Source: an uncultured Candidatus Methylacidiphilales bacterium
Lineage (GTDB): Bacteria; Verrucomicrobiota; Verrucomicrobiia; Methylacidiphilales; CALFVM01
Direction of reading: 5' to 3'
Assembly (NCBI GenBank): GCA_937928665.1
Contig: CALFVM010000159.1
Coordinates: forward strand, 1 to 6,527
DNA length: 6,527 nucleotides
Every line of letters begins with the position of its first letter. Position 1 is the first letter of the stretch. A model generated the notes under the pieces. The model had not been told where the DNA came from and did no database searches. It worked only from the letters and a program-made list of their open reading frames with translations. Both the position numbers and the translations under genes were made by a program. Positions 5,963 through 6,527 of this stretch are shown in pieces.

Positions 5963-6492
5963 ATGATCCCCACCCGCCGACCCGGCCAAGATGCCTTCAC
6001 CGGCGGCACCCTCCACCCCTCCATCTCGGCCACTCCACCGTCCATCGCAAACAAGATTGGTCGCCCCGTCCTCCTTGTCGCCCACCCGACGACCGATTCG
6101 ACCAAGACGTTGCCCTCAAGGTTCTCCATCTGACCTCCTGGATCAGTCCAGGGCGCGGTACCGTTTCCAGCGTGAATTCCAGACCGCCGCCACCCTAGAC
6201 TCCGCCCACTGGCAACACCTTATCCACGCCCCCCAAGCCCTCCAACCTCATAGTGGCCACCTAGAGCTCTATCTGAAAGGTTCACGCTAAGATCAACAAT
6301 TTCGGCCTCGCCCGCCTCGTCGAGCGTCAGGCCCATCTCAACCGCACCGGGGACAAACCCGACTACGTCCGCAACACCCGAGCCAAACTCCCCTTTCTCC
6401 CATCTCATCTCGGCACGGACATCTGCTCCCTAATTCCTGCATCCCGGTCCACCCCTTCTTTGCCCTGTTCCCCGAACTCCGGGCCCCTCTAG
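5963..6492 (+). pseudogene. Degraded Hanks-type Ser/Thr protein kinase
   Basis: No intact gene fits after 5927, but kinase-like pieces follow each other in the right order in changing frames. From ATG 5963 one frame gives SIANKIGRPVLLVAH, like a shortened glycine-loop region. At 6088 a second frame gives DDRFDQDVALKVLHL, containing the VAxK motif. At about 6129 a third frame gives RARYRFQREFQTAATLDSAHW, like the C-helix region, ending at TAA 6288-6290. From 6280 the second frame resumes with AKINNFGLARLVE and later KPDYV and TDICSL, ending at TAG 6490-6492. The DFG aspartate is asparagine and the HRDxKxxN loop is missing: lysine to NFG is only about 60 codons, against well over 100 in active kinases. 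Frame changes, deletion and lost Asp together indicate decay, though some shifts could be sequencing errors. Confidence 0.55.
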
Positions 6493-6527
6493 CTTCGCGT
6501 TTGTCCAAAAATTGTTTCAATCAAAAC

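Noticed and set aside
6493..6527. AT-rich right edge as a promoter for a gene beyond the window.
   Set aside because: TTGTCC is visible but there is no -10 at a proper distance before the window ends.

Overview
The window is a GC-rich, C-rich stretch of bacterial chromosome. It looks like ordinary housekeeping and redox genes, with one decayed gene at the right end. The strong strand composition bias, the lack of convincing Shine-Dalgarno sites before most genes, a flavodoxin-less CysJ-type reductase and a Hanks-type kinase remnant would fit a member of the PVC group such as Verrucomicrobiota. This placement is an inference from style, not from a marker gene.

Left part, plus strand: the C-terminal end of a nucleotide-sugar epimerase of the CDP-paratose 2-epimerase type (1-354); a small exported protein of unknown function (410-700); a sulfite-reductase-type diflavin reductase without its flavodoxin domain (800-1969); and, 17 bases later, an SrkA/YihE-type stress-response protein kinase (1987-3018). 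The last two probably form an operon. Promoter-like elements stand about 36 bases before the start codons at 410 and 800, so those messages would be nearly leaderless.

Middle: a 389-base gene-free convergent region (3019-3407) holds three tandem 9-base units and an inverted copy of one of them. It is followed on the minus strand by a two-gene operon read from 4657 down to 3408: a glutaredoxin, then an MDR-superfamily reductase that resembles mitochondrial 2-enoyl thioester reductase (MECR/ETR).

Right part: divergent from the glutaredoxin, a strong promoter (TTGACA, 16-base spacer, TAATCT) drives a radical-SAM lysine 2,3-aminomutase-family gene (about 4749-5927). A 12-base direct repeat lies exactly 60 bases apart in the shared promoter region, one copy near the start of each gene. 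The last 600 bases hold no intact gene. They carry pieces of a Ser/Thr protein kinase scattered over three reading frames, with the HRD region deleted and DFG changed to NFG, so this is most likely a pseudogene.

No complete new system is evident. The best leads are the repeat-bearing divergent promoter, the 9-base repeat element, the altered zinc site of the aminomutase, the linked glutaredoxin and MECR-like reductase, and the kinase remnant.
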